64,000 nucleotides of DNA from Pilasporangium apinafurcum (Eukaryota > Oomycota > Peronosporomycetes > Pythiales > Pythiaceae). The stretch is from NCBI GenBank assembly GCA_001600495.1, contig BCKE01000033.1, positions 178,347 through 242,346 of the forward strand, read 5' to 3'. The first letter of the stretch is position 1. Every line of letters starts with the position of its first letter. The notes beneath the pieces are model-generated. The model saw nothing but the letters and a program-made list of their open reading frames with translations, made no database searches and was not told the DNA's origin. Below, piece after piece: positions 53,268 through 63,787 of the stretch. The position numbers and the translations under genes were made by a program.

Positions 53268-53307
53268 TACCGGTACCGACAACATACCGGTATTTAATAC
53301 CGGTATG
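53268..53307. repeat. Cluster of TACCGGTA palindromes
   Basis: TACCGGTA occurs three times (53268, 53285, 53298). The last two form a perfect 12-bp inverted repeat about a single T (53283-53307). It sits 54 bases after the anoctamin stop and 196 bases before the WD40 gene. Confidence 0.7.
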
Positions 53308-53502
53308 ACCTAGAATCCACAAATAAAAACTGATTCCCTTCACCTGAGCGGCTCATCAATGAGCATTGGCGAACCCGACGCACTGCTCCTGTAAGGCTCA
53401 CGCTTTGTGTAGTGTAGCGCAGTATACTGCTTCGCACTGTGCAATAGATAAATATAACCCAGCGAGGAAGAATATCTGCGGGATTTTGATCTCGAAAGTG
53501 AT

Positions 53503-55713
53503 ATGAGTGAGCCACCAGTATCATTGCACGCCAATGGACCGAAGAAATCCTCAGCCAGCTCCTCTGGTGATAATACAACCAACACAGACACCAGCAACAG
53601 CAGATCCGACCAAATAGCAAAGCCACCATTACCATCAACCACTTCCGCTTCCAGGGGTAGTGGATCATCCTCAGGAGGCAGCAGCGCCCGTAAATCCAAC
53701 GCTCCTAGCTCTTTCTCACCACCATCTACATCAGGTTCTAGGACGGCCATGTGGTCTCATGTCGGGTACCACCGCACAACCATCCCCCCGGAAGCGACTT
53801 TCGACCAGGACAACGAGCAGATCAAGAAGGACATGCTCGGTATGATCGTGCAATATCTTCAACAAGAAGGGTTCCCGATGGCAAGTGCTACGATTCAGGA
53901 CGAAGCAAATGTAAAATTGCTCGAGAAACTTCACGACAAAGATGCTCTACGTCGCATGGCCAAATCGATCTTAGAAGGAGATTGGGATTTAGTTGCGAAG
54001 CTCATCCATAAGCATTTGAAGAAATTCCATTCACAGCAAGGCTTCCTGTACGCAGTTTGCAAGCAAGAGTATCTGGAACTCATCGATCGACAAGAGTACC
54101 AGAAGGCGTTTACGTTCCTCACAACACATCTAAAGCCACTGGAGAAGATCTCGACAATGACGAACCGCAATGAATTTAAAGAACTCTGTTATCTGCTAAC
54201 CTGCAAAAGTGTCGGGGAAGTTGATCTCTTTCGCGACTGGGAAGGTGTTGTCCGTTCGAGAGAGAAGCTCGTGGAGCAATTGCGTGCGACCTTTGAATTG
54301 GATGAACTTACGACAAGTGAAGAGAAACGCGGCAGTGGCCACGTTGTGGATATTCCGGACAATCGTTTGGTGAACTTACTACACCAGGCCGTGGCGTATC
54401 AGATGGAATTCAGTCGCTATCATCCCAAAACGGTTCCAAAAGTTACAACACTGCTGCAGGATTTTGAGTGTGAAGTACTCCCGAACGCCGTAAAATCGAC
54501 CTTTGTCGGTCACAAGCAGAATGTCAAGTACGTGACGTTTGTCGGGCAGGAGGGAGAGTTCTTGGCATCCGGATCGAGTGATACGACCATCAAACTCTGG
54601 CCAGTCGAATTTCCATCCACTTCAGGGGATGCGGGTGTTGATGCATCCATGGGGGAAATATGTGAGACGTGGAGTCGTAATCTTTGTGGCCATTCATCCA
54701 GAATCTGGTACTTGACGTCTAATACTCCCGGCGATATGCTCTATTCAGGCTCGGGAGATGGCACCGTCAACATCTGGGACATTCGCAACGCACTCACTGA
54801 TCTCACGTCTTCACTGGCCGAAAATGAGGATGAAGATGCTGATAACGCGCAGCGCACAGCAGTCGTGAGGGCTACAGCAGTAAGTGGAGAAGCTACAACG
54901 AAGGCAATTGCTAATGGAGCGAGCCTCACGTCCGAAGATTGTGTGGCGACACTGCATAGCACAGGTGGTGGCGACATTTATTCGGTGAATCTCCATCCAT
55001 TGGAGAAACATTTGGTCACAGGCGGCTATGACCAGACTGTGCGACTCTTCGACATCGAAACAGGCGTCATTTCCAAGACCTTCAGAGGTCATATGGCTTC
55101 CGTTTGTGACGCACAGTTCAATCGCCACGCCAACTTGATCGTCAGCGGTTCCAAGGACGGCACAATCCGGTTATGGGATATTCTCAGTGGACTCTGTGTG
55201 CACACATTGAGGCAAACGCTGGGTGAAGTGACGTCGGTGTCCGTGGCCTCGAATGGCTACACTTTGCTCAGTGGCTCACGAAACAATAGCAATCGACTGT
55301 GGGATCTGCGAATGCTCAATGCCCCACGGAATCACTTGACAACCCACCACCACAGTGGTAGTAGCTCCAATCTCAACGGAGCCAGCGCGGCTGTTATAGG
55401 TGGCGGAGGAAGTATCCATCGGAGTGGCTCTTTACATGAGCAACGACCGATGCAGCGGTTCAAAGGTCATCAAAACACGGCCAAGAACATCGTTCGCGCG
55501 TCATTTGGTCCGCGTGAAGCGTTCGTGTTAGGCGGCTCCGAAGATGGTGCAGTGTATGTGTGGGACGTTGCCACGGGAAAATTGCTGGAGAAGCTTGTGG
55601 GCCACCAGGGCGTGACATACAACGCCAAGTGGCACGAGAAACAGGCGCTTATGGCGTCGAGTTCCCACGATGGCACGGTCAAGACATGGTGGTGGCAGAG
55701 TAAAAAGCGATAG
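53503..55713 (+). CDS. WDR47-like LisH/CTLH WD40-repeat protein (736 aa)
   Basis: After a Ser-rich disordered leader (1-80), residues about 104-140 form a LisH (IKKDMLGMIVQYLQQEGFPM). A CTLH-like region follows (SILEGDWDLVAKLIHKHLKK, FLYAVCKQEYLELIDRQEY) and then ELCYLLTCKSVGE and NRLVNLLHQAVAYQMEF, the order and spacing of vertebrate WDR47 (nemitin). Seven WD repeats fill 325-736, including FVGHKQNVKYVTFVGQEGEF, SGSGDGTVNIWDIRNALT, GGYDQTVRLFDIETG, SGSKDGTIRLWDILSG and the final SSSHDGTVKTWWWQ. An Ala/Asp-rich insert splits repeats 2 and 3, and a Gly/His-rich insert precedes repeat 6. Relatives bind microtubule-linked partners or act as ubiquitin-ligase scaffolds. The role here is inferred only. 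It ends 110 bases from the convergent RNA ligase gene. Confidence 0.75.
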   Translation: MSEPPVSLHANGPKKSSASSSGDNTTNTDTSNSRSDQIAKPPLPSTTSASRGSGSSSGGSSARKSNAPSSFSPPSTSGSRTAMWSHVGYHRTTIPPEATFDQDNEQIKKDMLGMIVQYLQQEGFPMASATIQDEANVKLLEKLHDKDALRRMAKSILEGDWDLVAKLIHKHLKKFHSQQGFLYAVCKQEYLELIDRQEYQKAFTFLTTHLKPLEKISTMTNRNEFKELCYLLTCKSVGEVDLFRDWEGVVRSREKLVEQLRATFELDELTTSEEKRGSGHVVDIPDNRLVNLLHQAVAYQMEFSRYHPKTVPKVTTLLQDFECEVLPNAVKSTFVGHKQNVKYVTFVGQEGEFLASGSSDTTIKLWPVEFPSTSGDAGVDASMGEICETWSRNLCGHSSRIWYLTSNTPGDMLYSGSGDGTVNIWDIRNALTDLTSSLAENEDEDADNAQRTAVVRATAVSGEATTKAIANGASLTSEDCVATLHSTGGGDIYSVNLHPLEKHLVTGGYDQTVRLFDIETGVISKTFRGHMASVCDAQFNRHANLIVSGSKDGTIRLWDILSGLCVHTLRQTLGEVTSVSVASNGYTLLSGSRNNSNRLWDLRMLNAPRNHLTTHHHSGSSSNLNGASAAVIGGGGSIHRSGSLHEQRPMQRFKGHQNTAKNIVRASFGPREAFVLGGSEDGAVYVWDVATGKLLEKLVGHQGVTYNAKWHEKQALMASSSHDGTVKTWWWQSKKR

Positions 55714-55823
55714 GCACGCGAAACTGCAGGCAGATAGCTTGTGGGAGATGGTAATACATTAAAGAATTTGATGATTTAGAATTGCTCTTTATAAGTTTTG
55801 TGGTGTCTAGTCTTTCCTTTAGT

Positions 55824-57488
55824 TTACCCGTGAACGGCATCACTCAGTTGTGTATGCTCTAGAAACTCCTTCCAGACCACAGGAAAGAGATCTGCTACCA
55901 TGCGCTTCACGTCTTTCGCTTGTTCCGCTCCATATAGCTGCCCTGTCCTTTTCACCGTCAGCCGTTCGGTAAATAAAAACTCGATGAATTGATGACCGAG
56001 CTCCCGATAAGCCAAACAAACCTCCGATGTGAGCTGGAGATACCCCTGAATGTCCACAAACCGCCGATTGATCTGGTTATGTGTGTCTTGTAAAATCTGT
56101 TTTGGCGTCTTCAGTCGTTTATTCTGTTTCTTTGGGTAGAGATTATGGCAAAATGTCTTAGCTTTTTCGCGGATTGCACGCAGACAGACGTACCACGCAG
56201 ATTTGTATTTCTCCATGCCGATCACATACGCGTCTGCATGAAGGAAGAGATTGACGGCGCCCTCATGTTGGTGAGTATGTTTGATCTCGAGTTTCGCTTG
56301 CTCGACGTTCTCGGGTGTATAATCAAGTACTTCGTACGTGACGGTGCGGATGCCCAACGCCCGCATGAATTCGAACGGCAGCACAGGGTTCACACAAATC
56401 TCCGCACCTTCTTGCGCATCGAATGATGGCAGCGAGAGTCCATAGAAGATGGGCGTGTCTTCGGAGATATAGTCCAACAGCTGTACGTGTTGATGATCAG
56501 GGCAAAGGATCTCAAACGACGCCGTCGCTCTCGTCTGCCACAGGAACTCACAGAGTAACGTGCGCTTTTCCTCGGACAACTGTATCAGCATCTTTAAGAT
56601 CGCTCTTCCCATTGTCATGGCTGCTTTAAAAGGGTTGTTGCTGTCATCGACATGTTGTGCAGCTTCTAGTGTATCTAATGACAGCGTTGTGAGCAAATGC
56701 GTGTTCTTGGAGCCAACAGCAAACAAAAAACACCCATCACTGCGCTTCAATACCGCGAGATGTCCTGCTTCACCGTTTTCCTTGGTTGTACGGATCATCC
56801 AACGCGATTCGCTCACAGGTTTTGTGAAGAACTTAGACACTTGCGCTTCGCTTTCGAATTCGCCTGTCTTGCTATCCTTTTTTACTTCACCATCGTCTTC
56901 ATGGCCGGTAAACTTGCGATAGGCACGAATGATCGGGAAATAATATGACAATTGACTTTTTTCGTCCTCCCACACTCCAATAAAGTTGCCACGTGGCATG
57001 TACTTGCGTGCGTACTCGCTCTGTGCGTAGACGCTGTCGTCTGGACGGCCGGGCCGTCCAGCCTTCAAGTCCATAGCAATAAGATTGACTTGCAATGCCT
57101 CTAGCAGAAGTGGGCGTGTCTTGGCAGTTAAATCGCGACTTTTCTTTGCTTCTTTTACGTGATTTTCCCAAATGTGCGACTCCCTTGCAACCATCGTCGC
57201 GAAATCTGGGACTGCCAACCCATCATTGTTGTCATCACGGATGGTGTGATGGTGGCGCATGAATGTTTCCAATTGCTGCAATCCTTTGCGTAAATGTACC
57301 GCCAGCGACTGATGACCGTTAGATGCAGTCAAAGTCTCAATAGTTTCATCCAGAAACGCGCGAACATCACCACTAAAACGTGCATGTGGCGTTGCAAATC
57401 CCATGGACAAACCAGTAGCAGTCGTTGTTGACTGTGCCTTTTCTTCCTCCTGTGTCGGATATTTGTTCTCCTTCATAGTGTCCGCCAT
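55824..57488 (-). CDS. Rnl1-like RNA ligase (nucleotidyltransferase), 554 aa
   Basis: The nucleotidyltransferase motifs of T4 Rnl1/fungal tRNA-ligase type are present in order: motif I KENG (236-239, catalytic Lys 236), the SK of GSKNTH (about 259-264), motif III FEIL (325-328), motif IV EGAV (409-412), and motif V KYKSAWYVCLR (427-437). The N-terminal 160 residues are helical and unassigned. The C-terminal 110 residues have no kinase or phosphodiesterase domain, so it is a bare ligase module rather than a full Trl1. It should join RNA ends using ATP through a Lys-AMP intermediate; the substrate (tRNA halves, mRNA or RNA repair) is unknown. It has no obvious targeting peptide. The start ATG is at 57488-57486. 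No introns. Confidence 0.65.
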   Translation of the reverse strand: MADTMKENKYPTQEEEKAQSTTTATGLSMGFATPHARFSGDVRAFLDETIETLTASNGHQSLAVHLRKGLQQLETFMRHHHTIRDDNNDGLAVPDFATMVARESHIWENHVKEAKKSRDLTAKTRPLLLEALQVNLIAMDLKAGRPGRPDDSVYAQSEYARKYMPRGNFIGVWEDEKSQLSYYFPIIRAYRKFTGHEDDGEVKKDSKTGEFESEAQVSKFFTKPVSESRWMIRTTKENGEAGHLAVLKRSDGCFLFAVGSKNTHLLTTLSLDTLEAAQHVDDSNNPFKAAMTMGRAILKMLIQLSEEKRTLLCEFLWQTRATASFEILCPDHQHVQLLDYISEDTPIFYGLSLPSFDAQEGAEICVNPVLPFEFMRALGIRTVTYEVLDYTPENVEQAKLEIKHTHQHEGAVNLFLHADAYVIGMEKYKSAWYVCLRAIREKAKTFCHNLYPKKQNKRLKTPKQILQDTHNQINRRFVDIQGYLQLTSEVCLAYRELGHQFIEFLFTERLTVKRTGQLYGAEQAKDVKRMVADLFPVVWKEFLEHTQLSDAVHG

Positions 57489-58824
57489 GGGCCGTTCTAT
57501 ATATTATTATGCTGGTGATGGCGATGCACCTGAAGTGGTTTTATGGATTGTGATCTCTGAGGCACTCACCAACGCAGCGTCTTCATTCACTTGCACCATT
57601 CGCGTCAAGGATCGTCCAGCAGCTACATTCAATAGACGAATGGTGAGTGAAGGTCGGTGTTAACCTCCTTTCACCTTCACTCATGCTTGCCTATTATTAT
57701 CCAATAACCAATCTAGTTCTACATGATAATCTGATTATTATCCAATAATATACTTTTACAAGACACAAAAATGACGTTAAGTATCGTCATATTGTGTTTA
57801 AACCACACAAGTTACACAATATAACGTTATTTTTTGCGGTCCCAGCGGTTAGCAGAAAAAGGTATAACCGTGTGGACGTGTTTGAAAAGTTGGTAGCCGT
57901 CCTCGCTGTCCCCACTCGTTGTAGCTCTAATGGTCTTGAAAGTCTATATAAGAGACACATGGCGAGCGTAAAGATATTCTTCGACGCATTGACATCTTGC
58001 TCCTACATAATTCTGCACTCACTGTTGTTGCAGCGGAGAACCTGGTAGGAGCCCTAGCTCATCGAGCTAGTGTGCGTGCTCAATGCATAATTTGTTCTTG
58101 TGAAGTGACTGGTGCACTATGATGGCATGGTCGAATGCATCTACACTGCACGACACCATTCATGAGCTTTTTTTACTTGGCTATTTACCATATCTCACTC
58201 AAATCTGCAAGATCTGGCAAGTCTAAAACGCATACACACATGACGATTTATAATTCTCTATCAAGCAAACATCACCACGAGACATTATATATGTGTGTAT
58301 GAATGTTACTGCTAGTATGCAATCTGAGTGCAATTAGTCGCTATCCGACTCGGCCAATCCCCCTCCGCTAGATTCTACTTCGCTATCACTCTCGCTGTCA
58401 TCGATATCTTTTGTCCTCTGCATGTGTACGTAGATGTCTGCTCAATGAGCATTTGCCTTGCCAATCCGCCTCTGCACTTGTACAGCAGTTAACTGTGAGA
58501 ATACTGCTTGTAATCAAAGAACATCCTAACACTTGTCATGTATCTCCAATGTAGACCTTCAAGACCATTAGAAGCTACAACGAGGAGAATAAAGTGTAGG
58601 AAGAGTATCCATGGGCAGCCGGAGAGTCTAATAATCTCTCAAACGCATCCACAGGGTTAGACCATATGCTGCTAGCCGCCAGTATAAGCGGCGAATGCAG
58701 CTATAAACATGGGCATTTGTTTAACATTTCCTTGACATTTAAAGGAGTCTGAGATTCAAGGCTACCTACCTACATCATCAGTCTTTATTCACACAAGAGA
58801 TAGTTGTTCTACTTGCCAAGCATA
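57489..58824. other. Intergenic region with inverted relics
   Basis: Contains the upstream region of the RNA ligase gene, two copies of TTATTATCCAATA (57695, 57737), an inverted repeat ATATTGTGT/ACACAATAT (57789-57822) and the pair of relics listed separately. Beyond 58700 it is the 3' flank of pyruvate kinase. Confidence 0.4.
57825..58700. mobile_element. Two decayed copies of one coding sequence in inverted orientation
   Basis: Plus-strand 57830-57990 and minus-strand 58515-58690 encode related residues: NRVDVFEKLVAV and CSSNGLESLYKRHMASVK in the first, NPVDAFERLLDSPAAHGYSS and a similar NGLE...Y..SV stretch in the second. The minus copy is followed at 58337-58420 by an acidic C-terminal-like tail (DDSESDSEVESSGGGLAESD). 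Both copies are broken in several places. The family is not recognised; a transposon is the likeliest source because of the repeat and decay. Confidence 0.4.
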
Positions 58825-60572
58825 TTATGCGACGATGGCAACGCGCATGACAATCTGTTGGCCGAGGTCATTAGATAGCTGATCAGAGCTGAGAATGACA
58901 ACACGATCGCCTGGCACGAGCCAGCCCATCTTCTTCGCATCAACAATCGCTTCGGCAGGTGTCGGTCGACGGTCCGCTTTGTCAGGGACGATCGGGTACA
59001 GACCACGATGGATTTGCAGCTGGCGACCAATCTTCTTATTGTTCGAGAAGCACATGACTGGCACTGTTGGCTTATACTTGGCCACTTTACGAGCAGTGTT
59101 TCCCGTTTCCGTGAGAACGATCAGCAGCTTGGCGTTCATTTCGCCGGCCGTCTTAACAGCCGAACTGGCAATGGACTCGACGTCCGAGGTCGCCGGTTCG
59201 AATTCTAGTTCGTGGTGCATGGACTCCAACGTCGTGTCGGCTTCGCGGATGACCGTCATCATCGTACGCACTGACTCGACGGGGTACTTACCGTTCGCGA
59301 CTTCACCACTGAGCATCACACAATCCGCTCCGTCCAGCACGGCGTTGCCGACGTCGCTGACCTCGGCGCGCGTTGGACGTGGGTTGTTGATCATCGATTC
59401 GAGCATCTGCGTCGCCACAATCACTGGTTTTCCCACGGCATTGCAGCGCTCGACCATGTGCTTCTGGTATGTCAACACCTTTTGCAGTGGCACTTCAACA
59501 CCTAAGTCGCCACGTGCAACCATGATACCATCCGAAGCGTCGAGAATGCTATCAAAGTTCTGGATGCCTTCAAGGTTTTCAATCTTGGAGATGATCTTTG
59601 GCGCAACGTACCCTTCTGGCCAGTGCTTCTTGACGCAACTGTCGACAAAGCTGCGGATCTCTTCAACATCGCTAGCCTTACGGATGAACGACGCTGCGAT
59701 AAAATCAATGTCGTTCTTGACGCCAAACTCGAGGTCTTCCTTGTCCTTGGCCGAAAGTGCTGGCAAATCCACGATAAGGCCTGGAAGATTAACGCCTTTG
59801 CGGTTGCCAATCTGTTCCGTGTTCTGAATCAAACATCGCACTTCCTTGCCCTCAATACCCACCACAGTCAAATGAATGAGCCCATCGGCGAGCAAGATCG
59901 TGTCACCCACTTCTACGGTCGACGCGAGCGCCTTGTACGTGATGTAGATCTTTTCAGCCGTGCCTTCTTTCTCAAACGCTTCGTCGGTGGTCAACACGAT
60001 CTCTTTGCCGGCTTCCAAGAGGATCTTCTTGCCGTCCTTCATCTTACCCGTGCGGATTTCTGGGCCTTTCGTGTCCAGCAACACGGCACGCAGATTGAAA
60101 TTGTGCGAATCCGACCAGTGGACACCGCGGCATGCACGAAGGTTGTTGATACCTGCAAATATATAGACATAGTAAGATGAGTATGATTGATCGTATTAAT
60201 ACAGCTTTCTGTCTTTCAAAACTTACGGTTGAGGGCTTCATGATATTCCGCATGGGAAAAGTTGATGCGCATGATACGCAAACCTTCATCCGTCAGTTTT
60301 TGTGTCATCTCCATCGATTCTGACGAGGGACCAATCGTACCAACGATCTGTAAATATAGAGATCCTTAGTCATTAGATCCATGATACTCATGCCGTGCTT
60401 TGCTGACGCCACTGACCTTGGTCATGGAGAACTTGCCGCTTCGCGGGTTCTTGTATCCTTCCAGCTGGCTGAAGTTGCGCACTGCCATAGCAGCAGCGGT
60501 GGTTTTCTGAGTGGACGGACGCTGAGCAATCGCAGCGGCCGCGGAGCGGAGCGAAACGCAACGTCGGAGCAT
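58825..60572 (-). CDS. PYK: Pyruvate kinase, mitochondrial type, three exons (534 aa)
   Basis: Exons 60572-60417, 60347-60227 and 60152-58825 join in frame to 534 residues. Exon 1 encodes MLRRCVSLRSAAAAIAQRPS and onward, an Arg/Ala/Ser-rich presequence without acids, ending in GKFSMTK, which splices to IVGTIGPSSESMEMT. Exon 2 ends in NFSHAEYHEALNR, carrying the active-site Arg-Ile-Asn loop. Exon 3 has LLDTKGPEIRTG, the metal site, IISKIENLEGIQNF, MVARGDLGVEVPLQKVL and the C-terminal domain. It converts phosphoenolpyruvate and ADP to pyruvate and ATP. In stramenopiles the second half of glycolysis often also operates in mitochondria, which fits the leader. The protein ends IVMRVAIVA. No regulatory feature is visible beyond its leader. 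Confidence 0.93.
60153..60226 (-). other. Pyruvate kinase intron 2
   Basis: 74 bases on the minus strand, GTAAGT donor and TTTGCAG acceptor; phase 1. Confidence 0.9.
60348..60416 (-). other. Pyruvate kinase intron 1
   Basis: 69 bases on the minus strand, GTCAGT donor and TTTACAG acceptor; phase 0 between the presequence exon and the first strand of the barrel. Confidence 0.88.
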
Positions 60573-61012
60573 TGTGGAGACAAAAGAAAGGGAAGAGATA
60601 GATAGACAGACGTGCTGCTGTATCACATAGATACACATACACACAGATCAGTACATTTGACCCATTTTCTGGTGGTACTGCTGTTATTGTTTGTTCTCTC
60701 ACCTCTGCTTGACGTGGTCGGTTGTGTTGTGGTGTTTTTGGTGCTTGGTGCGAGTGGAGCTGCTTGGAGAAGATGAGCATCTACATGGCGTTTTTTAAAA
60801 CCCAGATTCGCTCAATAAAACCACAAACCCATTTACCCATTTTTTATACTATGGAAATTATATAAACGGGTTTATTAACAAATATGGGTTGACCCATATT
60901 ATACTGACCCATTTGAAAAGTGTTTGAGGCATCACGGGGGTGATGGGGACCCTCAAAAAATGACGAGTGTGTTAAACATTTTCTAACAAGAATAATAACA
61001 GTTATTTATCTG
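60573..61012. promoter_or_regulatory. Upstream region of pyruvate kinase and 3' end of MCM5
   Basis: A cluster of ACCCAT/ATGGGT hexamers lies at 60828-60915, including the palindrome AATATGGGTTGACCCATATT (60881-60900). It is about 260-340 bases upstream of the pyruvate kinase ATG. A regulatory role or a small MITE are both possible. No gene is seen. Confidence 0.35.
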
Positions 61013-63396
61013 TTACTTTATGCGCGTTACAAACTTGTACTGGTTCAATTGCCGCAGAGATCCTTTCTGTACCATTGCGCGAATGGCGCGCTGGATGGCG
61101 TTGGGGTTGTAACCCTGGGCTTCTAAGCGGCTGTAGAGCGCACTTGTCTCCACACGTGTCCCGATGCGCAATGTGCGGTTGATACTCTGCTCCACCTCCA
61201 GCGCCTTCTCGTGGAACCCGCCAAAGAGTCCTTGCGTCCCACCGTCTTTTGCGGCATTCATAGTCGACACACTGAAAAGCCGGATGGCTTCACGAACGTG
61301 CTCAATGGTCGCTTCGTTCTGCAATTTCATCTTGGCCAGCGACTCGGCGATTCGTACGAGCGCCTCCAACTGTCGTACTGTCACGGGAATCGTCGTCTCG
61401 CCTCCTTGATTCGTGCGCACATCGTCCCGGACACCGACATAGAAATCTTGCAACGACTGTGCTGCACTGATCGACAACCGAGGTGCACAGCGTGTGCGGC
61501 AATACGTAATAAACTTCTTCATGAGCCATGGCTCGTACTCGCCGGTCTTGTCCTGTGCAGAAGGATCTTTAGTCGATGCACCAGCAATGGCGTTCGTGTG
61601 AATCCGCACGACGTGCGCGGCCATTTGCCGATCACGCGCATCGTCTTGAATGTCACGCACGATGAAAATCATGTCGAAACGCGAGAGAATCGTGCTCATG
61701 AGGTCGATATTCTCCGAGGCACTTCGCATGTCATCGTATCGCCCAAACACTGGATTCGCGGCAGCCAATACCGACGCACGCGAGTTGAGAATGGTGGTGA
61801 TGCCAGCTTTCGCGATGGAAATTGTCTGTTGTTCCATGGCTTCGTGGATTGCGACGCGATCTGACTCACGCATTTTATCAAACTCGTCGATGCACACGAC
61901 ACCACCGTCAGCGAGCACCATCGCACCACCTTCTAAATAGAACTCGCCCTTGGAGTCTTTGATCACCGAGGCTGTCAGACCTGCGGCACTACTACCTTTA
62001 CCAGAGGTATAAACTCCCACAGGAGCCACTTTTTCTGTAAATTTCAGGAATTGACTCTTAGCTGTCGACGGATCACCCAGTAGGAGTACATTGATGTCAC
62101 CACGGAGCTGCCAGACAACAATCCAATACAACCCAATTAGACTCTCACTGAACATGCATGCAGATAATCAAAAATTTCCCTCACTTACAATCATGCCATC
62201 AGGGAGACGTTTCCTGGACCCACCAACCAGCAAGCACGCGATCGCCTTCTTAATGTTGGTCGTGTAGTCACCGTAAATCGATGGCGCGATGCTGGTGGCC
62301 AATTTTGTGTACAGCTCTGGATCTCGCGCCATTTCGTGGAATTTTTCTTCTTCAGCGGGTGAGAACACCGCCTTTGCTCGTCCAGCACCTTCTTCATCAA
62401 TCTACGTTATGAAGATAATGACTTAGTCCATTTTACTGGCAGTGTACAGTGAATTGAAATATTGCTTACCTCGATGCCAACAACACGCAAGTAAAGCGTG
62501 CGGATCGCGACTGCACCAATCTGCTTTGCACCAGCGTTGACCACGGAAGTAATCCCTACAACCGACACTCGCGTCCCTGGCGAGGCTCTGTCCACGAGAT
62601 TTCTATCCGCGATGAGTGCCAAGTTGCGTGGCATTTCACCTGTGGGCACGACTTCTGGATTTTCTTGTAGCTTGAGCGTCTGTTGGTCCACGTAGTCGCA
62701 TCGATCGGGCAGGACGATGTAAGAGTCTTTCGGGCATAATTCGCCGTTGGGCTCTTCGTCGCGATTACGATCGCAAGTGCGAGGAATATTGACACCACCC
62801 AGACCCGATACAGCCATACGCTTGGTGTTTCCGCAATTCTTGCATCGCAACGTCGCAGAGACGCATTTTGTGCGCACTCGCGTGGCACTGATAACGATGC
62901 CAGGTACTTTGACAAGCCGATTTATCTCCTGTGCATGAACCTGTCGTAGCGGGACGTGGCTCTGGTCGCTGCGAATAACCACTTGAATATCTGGAAGATT
63001 GTTTACATTCGTTAGATCGTTGTTGGTAGAAGTCATGTCCATGTTGGAAGTAGTCTGTTCGCTGCGATTGAGCACTAACAGATACGCCAGCATTTCCTTT
63101 GCTGCGTTCTCGAGCAATGGAAGATACTCCTTGGGATTTTTCAGGATGAGATCCTGCAGGAATTGATCGTATGTGGATAGATGCGTAAGGTTGACCGTAA
63201 AAAAATACGTGTTGCGGCGATAGTTGGCTAGCAATTGCTCCCGGTAGTAAAATAATGGTCCGACGCGAAAGTTGCGGAGGAATTCCAACAACCGCCGCTG
63301 GATCGCGATCGGCGACGTGTCCTGTGCGTCTCTCGCAGCCATGGTTTGCGCGCTCTCCATTCCCATGGACGATACGCGTCCGACGTCCCAATCCAT
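61013..63396 (-). CDS. MCM5: MCM5 replicative helicase subunit, three exons (744 aa)
   Basis: Exons 63396-62470, 62401-62189 and 62107-61013 join in phase 0 to 744 residues, the usual length. The N-terminal part has a zinc-ribbon (CKNC, then CDRN and ELCP) and the OB-fold region. The AAA+ core has Walker [10 protein letters not shown], Walker [11 protein letters not shown], sensor/finger [10 protein letters not shown], and MCM5-type [18 protein letters not shown], which separates it from MCM2, 3, 4, 6 and 7. The C-terminal winged-helix follows ([20 protein letters not shown]). It forms part of the MCM2-7 ring that unwinds DNA at origins in the nucleus. Gene ends and splice sites fit the family without gaps. 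It is divergent from the phosphoglycerate mutase gene, with 391 bases between starts. Confidence 0.95.
62108..62188 (-). other. MCM5 intron 2
   Basis: 81 bases on the minus strand, GTAAGT donor, TGGCAG acceptor; phase 0, joining GMI to [12 protein letters not shown]. Confidence 0.9.
62402..62469 (-). other. MCM5 intron 1
   Basis: 68 bases on the minus strand, GTAAGC donor and AACGTAG acceptor; phase 0, joining VVGIE to IDEEGAG. Confidence 0.9.
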
Positions 63397-63787
63397 CGTT
63401 CCTTGGTGACTGTTATCTGGCTCCTGCTTTGATCAACGCACGTGTTGCGTGCTTTAGCTGTTTCCTCTTTTCGTTGCGCACCTCCTCAAAAAAGCGCGGG
63501 AAGGAAAACGTGTTGATTCGTGTAAGTATACATCAGTTATATGTATACTCAATCAAGTGAGTAGTTTAAAACAGTGAATCTTTGATGAGTGGACCTGATT
63601 TGAGTTTAAAACGATGACGTTTCTCTTGTCCTTTACCTGTGTAAAACGATCACCATATGATCTTATATGAGAGGATCGATGATCATCCAGCGCAAGTGTG
63701 TCATCGCTGCGCATTCCTTTGTTGCTTCAGTTCGAAATCGGAGTTGAAGGGAAGAAGACCAACCGAAGAAGAAGGAGAAGAGGGGAA
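63397..63787. promoter_or_regulatory. Divergent upstream region of MCM5 and phosphoglycerate mutase
   Basis: 391 bases between two divergent start codons. TGTATAC-type palindromic bases occur near 63527-63547 (GTATACATCAGTTATATGTATAC, arms GTATACAT/ATGTATAC). No gene is seen. Confidence 0.4.

Noticed and set aside
56730-56745. KRSDG in the RNA ligase as a damaged motif I
   Set aside because: KENG twelve residues earlier fits motif I at the right distance from the GSKN segment, so the catalytic Lys is present.
57905-57960. tRNA-derived SINE suggested by GTAGCTCTAATGG
   Set aside because: The same bases read as conserved protein residues in the two inverted relics, so a coding relic explains them better.
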